Below are positions 1-4,448 of a DNA stretch of 5,225 nt, piece by piece. The stretch's first letter is position 1, and every line of letters begins with the position of its first letter. Made by a program: the position numbers and the translations under genes. Where the stretch lies: the NCBI GenBank assembly GCA_022353185.1, contig JAKRWB010000407.1, positions 1 through 5,225 on the forward strand, read 5' to 3'. The notes beneath the pieces are model-generated. The model was not told the DNA's origin. It was given only the letters and a program-made list of their open reading frames with translations, and did not search any database. The DNA is from ANME-2 cluster archaeon (GTDB lineage Archaea > Halobacteriota > Methanosarcinia > Methanosarcinales > Methanocomedenaceae).

Positions 1-373
1 GAGGTGTATTTGCTGAAAAATGGCGAAAAAAATTCGTTTCATCTGAATTTTAGCCCTAAAATACGTGATTCTTGGTAAAGATAGGGAGTTTTGTAGGTTT
101 TATAACTGGATTTTTTTAAACTGTTAAATGGTTTTTCCTGACAAAATAGAAGACATTTTCATTGAAAATTAATGGAATCTGTCAAACTTGGGTTGTAAAA
201 GAATGCACAAGATATAAGTATGCAATTACGGTCCATGCACCAAAGGTGCTGAATCTCCTAAAAAACCTTGATGACAAAACTATATATTCTCTATTAAAAC
301 GCTCTATATTGAATTGGCAGGTAGTTTAACATTGCCAGGGCGGTTAAAGTGCCAGAATGGGGTATAGGATTAA

Positions 374-580
374 GCCCTTAATATCAAAACGGTGTTTAGG
401 ATGGTGTCAATGTGGGAGATGCGCCCCGAAAACAAATCTTTTGAGGGCGATATGAACCTGGGCACACAGTATTAAATCGTGTTGTGTAACTTAAACTATT
501 CGATTCATAACGACAGCCAGATCAGGCAGGCCATGAAGCCGCCATATAATTCCTTACAGGTCAAACATATTTTCAGATAA
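374..580 (+). pseudogene. Possible gene remnant, frame broken by one stop
   Basis: A single plus-strand frame of 68 codons before its final TAA (578-580) is interrupted once, by a TAA at 473-475. It lacks a clear start; the first ATG is at 401. The upper half reads MVSMWEMRPENKSFEGD and onward, the lower half contains NYSIHNDSQIRQAMKPPYNS. The lower half faintly recalls the C-terminal region of IS1634-like DDE transposases (…YNLGQRQLRQAL…), but this is memory of a pattern, not a match I can verify. Just upstream, 359-377 reads GGGGTATAGGATTAAGCCC, loosely like the end of the MITE at 883-1034. It may equally be chance. Confidence 0.22.
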
Positions 581-701
581 ACAGAAAGTGCCCAAAAAAG
601 TATCTGATGGGAATGTAACTTATCAAACTTATCAAACGGAAGAATTAACTTGATTGATTTAAGTATTTCGAAACGAATTAGGTTATTAATATGAATTTAA
701 T

Positions 702-712
702 GGTGGTGGTGG
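702..712 (+). promoter_or_regulatory. Ribosome-binding site made of repeated GGTGG
   Basis: GGTGGTGGTGG lies 3 nt before the ATG at 716 and can pair with the GGTGATCC-type anti-SD region in several registers. It supports the ATG at 716 as the true start of the zinc-ribbon gene. A TATA-like TTATTAATA at about 683-691 lies upstream, but it is close to the start codon and only weakly supported as the promoter. Confidence 0.5.
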
Positions 713-715
713 ATT

Positions 716-922
716 ATGGAATTATTTGATTTTTTTAAATCTAAACCAAAATCTAAAACAGTTGCCATGAATGAAATGATTATAGAAAAAACCCAGGAAG
801 AATCTGAACCTATCTGTCCATATTGTGGTGGAGTTCTGGAGAAAAAACCACAGAGAAAGAAAAAATGCCCATTATGTGGAAAGGGGGGTATCCACTTAAC
901 TCCCGAAACTTCAATTCTGTAG
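716..922 (+). CDS. N-terminal zinc-ribbon half of the split gene
   Basis: 68 codons from the ATG at 716 to a TAG at 920-922 that lies inside the inserted element. The first 55 residues belong to the original gene and hold both CxxC knuckles (C34/C37 and C51/C54), so a metal-binding ribbon could still fold. The last 13 residues (KGGIHLTPETSIL) are encoded across the junction and into the element's left end. The N-terminus MELFDFFKSK is a short amphipathic/basic stretch, not a signal peptide. Whether this peptide is made or stable cannot be seen. A complete ribbon and a strong GGTGG-type ribosome site make translation plausible. Confidence 0.5.
   Translation: MELFDFFKSKPKSKTVAMNEMIIEKTQEESEPICPYCGGVLEKKPQRKKKCPLCGKGGIHLTPETSIL
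873..882. repeat. Target site duplication, left copy
   Basis: TATGTGGAAA immediately left of the element, identical to 1035-1044. In the gene it encodes the Cys-Gly of the second CxxC knuckle (TGT GGA) and the first two bases of the next codon. Confidence 0.88.
884..905. repeat. Left terminal inverted repeat of the MITE
   Basis: Begins GGGGGTATCCACTTAACT and ends at CCCG. It is a perfect inverted match over 22 bases to 1012-1033. The symmetry stops abruptly: the next inner bases (AAACTT) do not pair with the other end. Confidence 0.92.
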
Positions 923-1011
923 ATGTTCTTCTATCGGCTTATATAACAAGCCGTATCAACAGACCCTGATCCATACAAATCTATGGTTGCTGGGGGAAAA
1001 TGTTAATAAAA

Positions 1012-1033
1012 CGGGAGTTAAGTGGATACCCCC
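1012..1033. repeat. Right terminal inverted repeat of the MITE
   Basis: Begins CGGGAGTTAAGTGGATAC and ends CCCC, the exact reverse complement of 884-905. It also contains GGAG (1014-1017) followed after TTAA by an in-frame GTG (1022) that can start the downstream half-gene. Confidence 0.92.
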
Positions 1034-1603
1034 ATATGTGGAAATTATATTTATGTGCGAACATCACCCACAACATCTGAAAAGGTTTTAGTAACCGAAG
1101 AAGGAGTTAAAAAAATAGATTGGCTTAAAAAACTAGAAAACTATGGAATCACAGAAAAACATTTTGATGATCAAAAAAACAAACTCTCCACACAATTCGG
1201 GTGTATAGCGAGCAATCATGATGTAATCCATACGCTTTTTAATAAGCTAATTCTTGAGAACAGTGATTTCCATACCTTGAAAATGATTTATTTTGAACAT
1301 GCGTTGTTTCTTTATGAAGAAGGGGGAGATTGTTTTAAAAATCTTCAGTTGGTTAAAAATCTTCAGTTGGCAAGAAAAATGGAATTGCTCAGATATAAAC
1401 AATCTGGAATTGGTATTGAAAAAGTGAAAATAAGATCACACGAAGAATCTTGTTCATTCTGCCAAGCGTTAAACGGTAAAATTTATTCTATTGAAGAAGC
1501 TTTAAAAATAATGCCTATACCATGTAAAGATTGTACTTTTATACTATATCGTGATAAAAGGAATTTTTGCAGGTGCACTTATGCACCAATACTTGATTAT
1601 TAA
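1022..1603 (+). CDS. C-terminal Cys-rich half of the split gene
   Basis: 193 codons from a GTG that lies within the right terminal inverted repeat of the element. The first six residues (MDTPIC) arise from element, target-duplication and gene sequence, and the original protein continues from the Cys-Gly onward. A GGAG at 1014-1017, four bases before the GTG, could act as a ribosome site. The frame contains an exact 6-residue in-frame duplication (KNLQLV/KNLQLA) and ends with a Cys-rich module: C144, C147, C168, C171, C183, C185 in this numbering, in the pattern C-x2-C-x3-NGK … PIPC-x2-C … CRC-x-Y-P. Such spacing suggests one or two structural metal sites. No catalytic motif was recognised. 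The frame has stayed open over 580 bp, so either the insertion is recent or this half is still expressed. Confidence 0.5.
   Translation: MDTPICGNYIYVRTSPTTSEKVLVTEEGVKKIDWLKKLENYGITEKHFDDQKNKLSTQFGCIASNHDVIHTLFNKLILENSDFHTLKMIYFEHALFLYEEGGDCFKNLQLVKNLQLARKMELLRYKQSGIGIEKVKIRSHEESCSFCQALNGKIYSIEEALKIMPIPCKDCTFILYRDKRNFCRCTYAPILDY
1035..1044. repeat. Target site duplication, right copy
   Basis: TATGTGGAAA immediately right of the element, identical to 873-882. The next base completes AAT (Asn), restoring the original reading CPLCGNYIYVRT when one copy and the element are removed. Confidence 0.88.
1335..1370 (+). repeat. Exact 18-bp tandem duplication inside the split gene
   Basis: TTAAAAATCTTCAGTTGG occurs twice back to back (1335-1352 and 1353-1370), adding six residues in frame (KNLQLV then KNLQLA). 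It looks like a recent replication-slippage duplication; the frame is kept. Confidence 0.85.
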
Positions 1604-1638
1604 CTAGTTTTAATTAGAAAGCATATAAGGAAAAACAA

Positions 1639-1723
1639 TGCGGGGGACGTGATTCGAACACGCGTACTCCTACGAGACAAGGCCCTCAACCTTGCGCCTT
1701 TGACCTGGCTGGGCAACCCCCGC
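1639..1723 (-). tRNA. tRNA-Leu (anticodon GAG)
   Basis: On the minus strand the acceptor stem GCGGGGG/CCCCCGC is perfect. A D-arm with the AGG of the D-loop follows, then the anticodon stem CAAGG/CCTTG with loop TTGAGGG, giving anticodon GAG (bases 1685-1687), which reads CUC and CUU leucine codons. A 14-nt extra arm between anticodon and T stems makes it class II, as leucine tRNAs are. The T-loop is TTCGAAT and the discriminator is A (1639), also typical of Leu. CCA is not encoded (next bases TTG), so it must be added by nucleotidyltransferase. No intron is seen. The gene lies downstream of rpoD in the same orientation, a known archaeal arrangement, and may be transcribed as the tail of that operon, although about 400 bp of repeats now separates them. 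Confidence 0.95.
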
Positions 1724-1814
1724 TTTAGGGTTTATTTTTATTTTTTCTGTGCGCTTGAGCGTAGCGAAACGCACACTTCGATTGAACCTTGTAAGGTTCG
1801 ACTGTGGCAACAAC
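1721..1814. repeat. 94-bp tandem repeat, unit 1
   Basis: Begins CGCTTTAGGGTTTATTTT and abuts, overlapping by 3 bases, the 5' end of tRNA-Leu. It differs from unit 2 at only three positions (C/T changes). It contains a T-rich tract (1731-1746), an imperfect dyad GTGCG…CGCAC, and a second dyad GAACCTT-GT-AAGGTTC. The end of the unit (TGGCAACAAC) plus the next CGC resembles the tRNA 5' end on the other strand. The frames through this DNA are not genes: the period is not a multiple of three. Confidence 0.9.
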
Positions 1815-1908
1815 CGCTTTAGGGTTTATTTTTATTTTTTCCGTGCGCTTGAGCGTAGCGAAACGCACACTTCGATCGAACCTTGTAAGGTTCGACTGCG
1901 GCAACAAC
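1815..1908. repeat. 94-bp tandem repeat, unit 2
   Basis: Same start (CGCTTTAGGG), T-rich tract (1825-1840) and two dyads as unit 1, about 97% identical by direct comparison. The second dyad is extended to TCGAACCTT-GT-AAGGTTCGA (1876-1895). The start-to-start distance to units 1 and 3 is exactly 94. Confidence 0.9.
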
Positions 1909-2043
1909 CGCTTTAGGGTTTGTGTACCTCAACATTGGAGTTTATGTACTACAACATTGAGGTTTATATTTTTCTTTCGTGCGTTTTAGAGTAGCGAAAC
2001 GCACACTTTGATCGAACCTTGTAAGGTTCGACTGTGGCAACAA
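1909..2043. repeat. Diverged third repeat unit with 42 extra bases
   Basis: Starts with CGCTTTAGGGTTT like the others. The T-rich tract is then replaced by a longer stretch holding two copies of a 22-bp motif, and the unit resumes at 1978 with the GTGCG…CGCAC dyad and the TCGAACCTT-GT-AAGGTTCGA dyad (2012-2031), ending TGTGGCAACAA. The shared 66 bases differ from unit 2 at five positions, so this unit is older than the 1/2 duplication. Confidence 0.8.
1920..1964. repeat. 22-bp repeat, two tandem copies
   Basis: TTGTGTACCTCAACATTGGA and the following GTT (1920-1942) and TTATGTACTACAACATTGAG and GTT (1942-1964) repeat with period 22. They share the core GTAC-x-(T/A)CAACATT. A third copy lies at 2061-2083. 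Confidence 0.75.
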
Positions 2044-2060
2044 TCCCATTAGAGTTTGGT

Positions 2061-2083
2061 TTGTGTACCACAACATTTGGGTT
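2061..2083. repeat. 22-bp repeat, third dispersed copy
   Basis: TTGTGTACCACAACATTTGG and GTT matches the two copies at 1920-1964 with a few substitutions. It lies just outside the third 94-bp-type unit and next to the post-rpoD hairpin. Confidence 0.7.
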
Positions 2084-2084
2084 G

Positions 2085-2107
2085 CGGATGCATCATAGTT
2101 GCATCCG
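2085..2107 (-). terminator. Hairpin after rpoD, possible 3'-end signal
   Basis: CGGATGCA and TGCATCCG pair perfectly (8 bp, 7-nt loop), 14 bases past the rpoD stop. There is no U-run after it on the minus strand, so it is not a standard intrinsic terminator. It may protect or define the 3' end of the rpoD message, or be a processing site before the tRNA. Confidence 0.4.
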
Positions 2108-2121
2108 GTTTAACCCTTGGC

Positions 2122-2913
2122 TCATTCTAGGGATTTGAGTATCTCGTTTAACCTTTTTGCCTTGTCAATGATGATATTAGCACTCTGGATTATCAATTCC
2201 CTTGCGGGATATGAACCATCAGATTCAGCAGTGAATATGAATGAACTGTTATCTCCATCCACAGTGATAGCATTTATATCACAGGCATCCACACAAAGTT
2301 TGCACAGGATACATTGCAACGGATCCTTGACAATGATTTTATTATTTTCTATCCTCAGTATCTCCCTGGGACATTCCTCCACACACTTACCGCACGCATC
2401 ACAGCTTTCACTGAATGAAAACACTGGCATATTCTTATAACCACATGCTACACCTGCCTGGTATTTGACATGCTTTCGCCCGGTACCAAGATTGGCAACT
2501 GCCTCAAGCACCAGCTTCTGCCGCTGTTTCAATTCGACGATAGGAATCCTATCTTCTGCCACGCCAACCTTAGGATCACTGGACTGAATATCACCTGAAT
2601 ACACCATTATGGGGCCTTCTGCACTCAGGTTCAAAGTAAGCTGACATTTGGTACAACCCTCACCCTGACAGTCGCACTCATCAGGCAATACATATGAATC
2701 AAGGTCAGTGATGAGGGGAATGAGCCCCATGCGCAGACCCAGCTGCTCATCAAACAGCACGGACGTGTTGTCGTATATGTTAATATAATCTATCGCCATT
2801 GTAGGGACTTCTGAGAGCATACTTTTACGCAGCCCGTTGGCAATAGCAGGATTTACACCATTTAACACAAACCTGGCTTTGTCATCAGATAACTCTATAA
2901 TATCTACTTCCAT
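2122..2913 (-). CDS. rpoD: RNA polymerase subunit D, two-[4Fe-4S] ferredoxin form
   Basis: DNA-directed RNA polymerase subunit D (archaeal Rpo3), the partner of subunit L in the alpha-like assembly platform for RNA polymerase. The 263 residues are full length. The N-terminal dimerisation part carries NGVNPAIANGLRKSMLSEVP (19-38) and the IDYINIYDNTSVLFDEQLG region. A Cys loop at 80-90 (C80, C82, C87, C90) is conserved in many D subunits. The third domain is ferredoxin-like, with C171/C174/C177/C181 and C201/C204/C207/C211, both complete CxxCxxCxxxC sets, so two clusters are expected. In Methanosarcina such clusters are known to influence D-L assembly and stability. A GAGAGG six bases before the ATG supports the start. 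It follows rps11 after a 12-bp gap. The name rpoD here is archaeal and unrelated to bacterial sigma-70. Confidence 0.97.
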   Translation of the reverse strand: MEVDIIELSDDKARFVLNGVNPAIANGLRKSMLSEVPTMAIDYINIYDNTSVLFDEQLGLRMGLIPLITDLDSYVLPDECDCQGEGCTKCQLTLNLSAEGPIMVYSGDIQSSDPKVGVAEDRIPIVELKQRQKLVLEAVANLGTGRKHVKYQAGVACGYKNMPVFSFSESCDACGKCVEECPREILRIENNKIIVKDPLQCILCKLCVDACDINAITVDGDNSSFIFTAESDGSYPARELIIQSANIIIDKAKRLNEILKSLE

Positions 2914-2925
2914 CCTCTGCCTCTC

Positions 2926-3315
2926 TTATACTCTCCGGCCCCTGCGTCCACCTTTGGACTTGGTTCCGTCGTGTGGTATCGGTGTAACATCTTCAATCCG
3001 GCCTATCCTGATACCCGCCCTGGCAAATGCCCGTATGGCTGCCTGGGCTCCAGGACCCGGACTTCTCAGTTTGTTACCACCCGGTGCCCTGACCTTGACA
3101 TGGATACCCAATATACCTTTGTCAATGAGCTTTTCAGCCAGCTGGTTCGCCATCTGCATCGCAGTATAAGGGGAACTCTCATCCCTGGCTGCCTTGACCA
3201 CCATACCACCGCTTATCTTGGCGATGGTCTCAGCTCCGGTCACGTCGGTAATGGTGATTATGGTGTTGTTGAATGATGCTTGTATATGGGCAACTCCCCA
3301 TTTTCCGTCTGTCAT
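2926..3315 (-). CDS. rps11: 30S ribosomal protein S11 (uS11)
   Basis: Small-subunit platform protein that binds 16S rRNA near the mRNA exit region. The 129 residues match archaeal S11 length. MTDGKWGVAHIQASFNNT opens the protein; SGGMVVKAARDESSPYTAMQ and KVRAPGGNKLRSPGPGAQAA are core motifs; the end PIPHDGTKSKGGRRGRRV is the archaeal signature. I start at the ATG at 3315. A longer frame begins at TTG 3330, but that codon precedes the GGAG (3325-3328) that serves this ATG at 9 nt. The gene lies 31 bp after rps4 and 12 bp before rpoD, so translation and transcription are surely shared. The AT-rich spacer before it is weakly TATA-like, but nothing proves an internal promoter. Confidence 0.97.
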   Translation of the reverse strand: MTDGKWGVAHIQASFNNTIITITDVTGAETIAKISGGMVVKAARDESSPYTAMQMANQLAEKLIDKGILGIHVKVRAPGGNKLRSPGPGAQAAIRAFARAGIRIGRIEDVTPIPHDGTKSKGGRRGRRV

Positions 3316-3324
3316 AATCTCATA

Positions 3325-3328
3325 CTCC
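3325..3328 (-). promoter_or_regulatory. rps11 ribosome-binding site that fixes its start
   Basis: GGAG on the minus strand, 9 nt before the ATG at 3315. The TTG of the longer frame lies upstream of it and overlaps its first base, which argues against that start. Confidence 0.6.
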
Positions 3329-3346
3329 AAATAATTATATTAAGGC

Positions 3347-3952
3347 TTATCGGCGGCCTTTGCGCTTGCCTCTTCTGCGTTCATCCTGCACTTCCTTGAT
3401 CTGTTGGATCTCTCGCTTAACGATCTCTACCGGACGTTCCGGATGATTCTCTTTTTGCATTGGTGAGTTCACGTAGTAACCTATCCTAAGTTCCTCATCC
3501 CTCGTCACCATATAACTGGGAATCGTTATCTTCTTATCGCCCACTGTAATGTGGCCGTGTGTAATGAACTGGCGCGCCTGTTTCAGGCTGTTAGCAAAAC
3601 CCTGCCTGTACACCTGGGTCTGGAGTCTGCGGTTCAAGAAACTCCTGGTATCGAGTGCCAGGATATTATCAAGGTCAGCCTCTGCTGAGAGAATACCATA
3701 CCGCTTGAGCCTGTTCAGGATGTCTTCACTCATCTGTTTATTATGGCCAATCAATTCGCCCTCTGTAGTCTCTGCCAACAGTTTCATGGCTGAGCGGCGG
3801 TAATTTCGAAGAATACTCTGGGCTTTCCATACCTCACGTTTATTTCTCAGCCCGTATGACTTTAAATATTCAAGTTCTTCCGTCATCCTGACAGATTGCC
3901 ATGGATGCTTAGGGGTTTCGTATGATTTAGTGTTCTTACCTGGATATCCCAT
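3347..3952 (-). CDS. rps4: 30S ribosomal protein S4 (uS4)
   Basis: Primary 16S rRNA-binding protein of the small-subunit body. The 201 residues begin MGYPGKNTKSYETPKHPW, the usual archaeal S4 N-terminus. The S4 RNA-binding domain lies in the second half: FLNRRLQTQVYRQGFANS followed by ARQFITHGHITVGDKKITIP. A strongly basic tail (RRRGKRKGRR) ends the protein. I prefer the ATG at 3952 over a GTG at 3961 three codons earlier, because the GTG is part of the GGTGA that serves as the ribosome site for this ATG, and archaeal S4 begins with MGYPG. It sits 15 bp after rps13 in the same operon. This archaeal form, like its relatives, has no N-terminal zinc Cys set. Confidence 0.97.
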   Translation of the reverse strand: MGYPGKNTKSYETPKHPWQSVRMTEELEYLKSYGLRNKREVWKAQSILRNYRRSAMKLLAETTEGELIGHNKQMSEDILNRLKRYGILSAEADLDNILALDTRSFLNRRLQTQVYRQGFANSLKQARQFITHGHITVGDKKITIPSYMVTRDEELRIGYYVNSPMQKENHPERPVEIVKREIQQIKEVQDERRRGKRKGRR

Positions 3953-3957
3953 GCCTG

Positions 3958-3962
3958 TCACC
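3958..3962 (-). promoter_or_regulatory. rps4 ribosome-binding site that fixes its start
   Basis: GGTGA on the minus strand, 5 nt before the ATG at 3952. The alternative GTG start (3961) lies inside this motif. Confidence 0.7.
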
Positions 3963-3967
3963 GCCTA

Positions 3968-4435
3968 TCATGATTTCCTCTTAACACCCACACTGATTCC
4001 CTTTCTACCAGTGGACCGGGTTCTCTGACCTCTCACTTTATGCCCGCGCTCGTGCCTTATACCTTTATATGAACGGGTCTTTTTGAGTGTGTTCAGGTCT
4101 TCTCTTTTAACAAGCAATACATCGGTGCCGAAAATATGCTTATCATCACCAGTTAAAGGATCCTTGCGCCTGTTCATCATCCATGTAGGCAGGATACTTT
4201 CAATATTATCGACAGTCGATTTCAGGGCATCGATCTGTTCATCTTCCAGATAACCAATAGTTGCCTTTGGGTCCACGCCGGATACAATAGAAATAATGCG
4301 CGCTGAACGCCGATTTATACCCTTTATGCCTGTAAGTGAATATTGTACGCTCTTTTTTCCCTCAAGATCAGTGTTAGCGACACGTACAATATGTTTAATT
4401 TCATCTGCTTCAATATTATCTTTCTTTTTTGCCAT
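3968..4435 (-). CDS. rps13: 30S ribosomal protein S13 (uS13)
   Basis: Small-subunit head protein that contacts the large subunit and P-site tRNA. The 155 residues are typical of the archaeal form, with a short charged N-terminal extension (MAKKKDNIEADEI). The core has HIVRVANTDLEGKKSVQYSL, the helix-two-turn-helix GIKGINRRSARIIS, and the C-terminal signature YKGIRHERGHKVRGQRTRST-GR ending in a basic VKRKS tail. GGAGG (4443-4447), 7 nt before the ATG, gives strong initiation. It is the first gene of the S13-S4-S11-RpoD cluster and lies behind a candidate promoter and structured leader, so it is likely the entry point of the operon. Confidence 0.97.
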   Translation of the reverse strand: MAKKKDNIEADEIKHIVRVANTDLEGKKSVQYSLTGIKGINRRSARIISIVSGVDPKATIGYLEDEQIDALKSTVDNIESILPTWMMNRRKDPLTGDDKHIFGTDVLLVKREDLNTLKKTRSYKGIRHERGHKVRGQRTRSTGRKGISVGVKRKS

Positions 4436-4442
4436 ATATTAT

Positions 4443-4447
4443 CCTCC
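4443..4447 (-). promoter_or_regulatory. rps13 Shine-Dalgarno site
   Basis: GGAGG on the minus strand, 7 nt upstream of the ATG at 4435, the strongest ribosome site in the window. A hairpin stem ends just two bases upstream (4449-4466), so its folding could affect ribosome access. Confidence 0.8.
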
Positions 4448-4448
4448 G

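Larger units (their letters stand above)
1..715. other. Gene-poor, A+T-rich region with decayed frames
   Basis: No intact gene is convincing here. Two plus-strand frames are open from the left edge and could be the tail of an upstream gene: one ends at a TAA at 76-78 (tail ...SPKIRDSW), the other at a TAG at 51-53 (tail ...KKFVSSEF). I cannot choose between them. An unrecognised frame runs from a TTG at 162 to a TAA at 327-329, with peptide text such as HAPKVLNLLKNLDDKTIYSL and no ribosome-binding site. A further stop-broken frame lies at 374-580 and is listed separately. Small structures are a palindrome ATTAAG-CC-CTTAAT (369-382) and a 9-bp tandem ACTTATCAA (618-637). The overall look is of old, mutated accessory or transposon-derived DNA, but no family is certain. 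Confidence 0.5.
883..1034. mobile_element. 152-bp MITE-like element with 22-bp TIRs
   Basis: A short non-autonomous element with perfect 22-bp terminal inverted repeats (884-905 and 1012-1033; ends start GGGGGTATCCACTTAACT), one unmatched base outside each (G883, A1034), and a directly repeated target sequence TATGTGGAAA on both flanks. The interior has no transposase frame. It holds a hairpin CGGCTT-ATATAAC-AAGCCG (935-953) whose loop overlaps a TATA-like TTATATAA (939-946). The size, the lack of coding sequence, the perfect TIRs and the direct repeat define a MITE mobilised in trans. A 10-bp target duplication fits IS4-like transposases among others, but the family cannot be fixed from the ends alone. 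The perfect TIRs and intact duplication imply a recent insertion. Confidence 0.9.
716..1603 (+). pseudogene. Zinc-ribbon/Cys-rich hypothetical gene split by a MITE
   Basis: This is one ancestral gene, now in two open halves (716-922 and 1022-1603) in the same frame. Deleting the 152-bp element at 883-1034 plus one copy of the 10-bp target duplication (162 bp in total) joins them without any frameshift into 241 codons. The joined protein has a four-cysteine ribbon (C34, C37, C51, C54; CPYC then CPLC, separated by a basic stretch). It continues with YIYVRTSP and a VTEEG segment, a charged helical middle, and a second Cys-rich module at the C-terminus (C192, C195, C216, C219, C231, C233). The ribbon followed by YIYVRT resembles uncharacterised zinc-ribbon proteins known from bacteria. 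The C-terminal C-x2-C…NGK…CRC pattern recalls the end of Mu gpF/SPP1 gp7-like phage head proteins. Function is unknown. The gene is more A+T-rich than the ribosomal genes and converges on tRNA-Leu, which suggests accessory DNA. Confidence 0.8.

Noticed and set aside
1725..1907. 60-codon minus-strand frame across the tandem repeats
   Set aside because: It is repeat DNA read through. The 94-bp period shifts the frame each unit, so the peptide is not repeated as a protein would be, and no ribosome site precedes it.
1804..1989. 61-codon plus-strand frame in the repeats
   Set aside because: Same repeat DNA on the other strand, with no start signal and low-complexity Phe-rich text from the T-tracts.
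1721..2083. CRISPR array
   Set aside because: The repeated unit is the whole 94 bp with no unique spacers between short repeats, and the 22-bp copies are back to back rather than regularly spaced.
2117..2440. 107-codon plus-strand frame opposite rpoD
   Set aside because: Antisense shadow of the ferredoxin domain of RpoD, whose motifs are unmistakable on the other strand.
3316..3346. Internal promoter before rps11
   Set aside because: The spacer is AT-rich (TTAATATAATTATTT), but it is only 31 bp and leaves too little room for a TATA box plus a start site with the SD included; AT content alone is not evidence.
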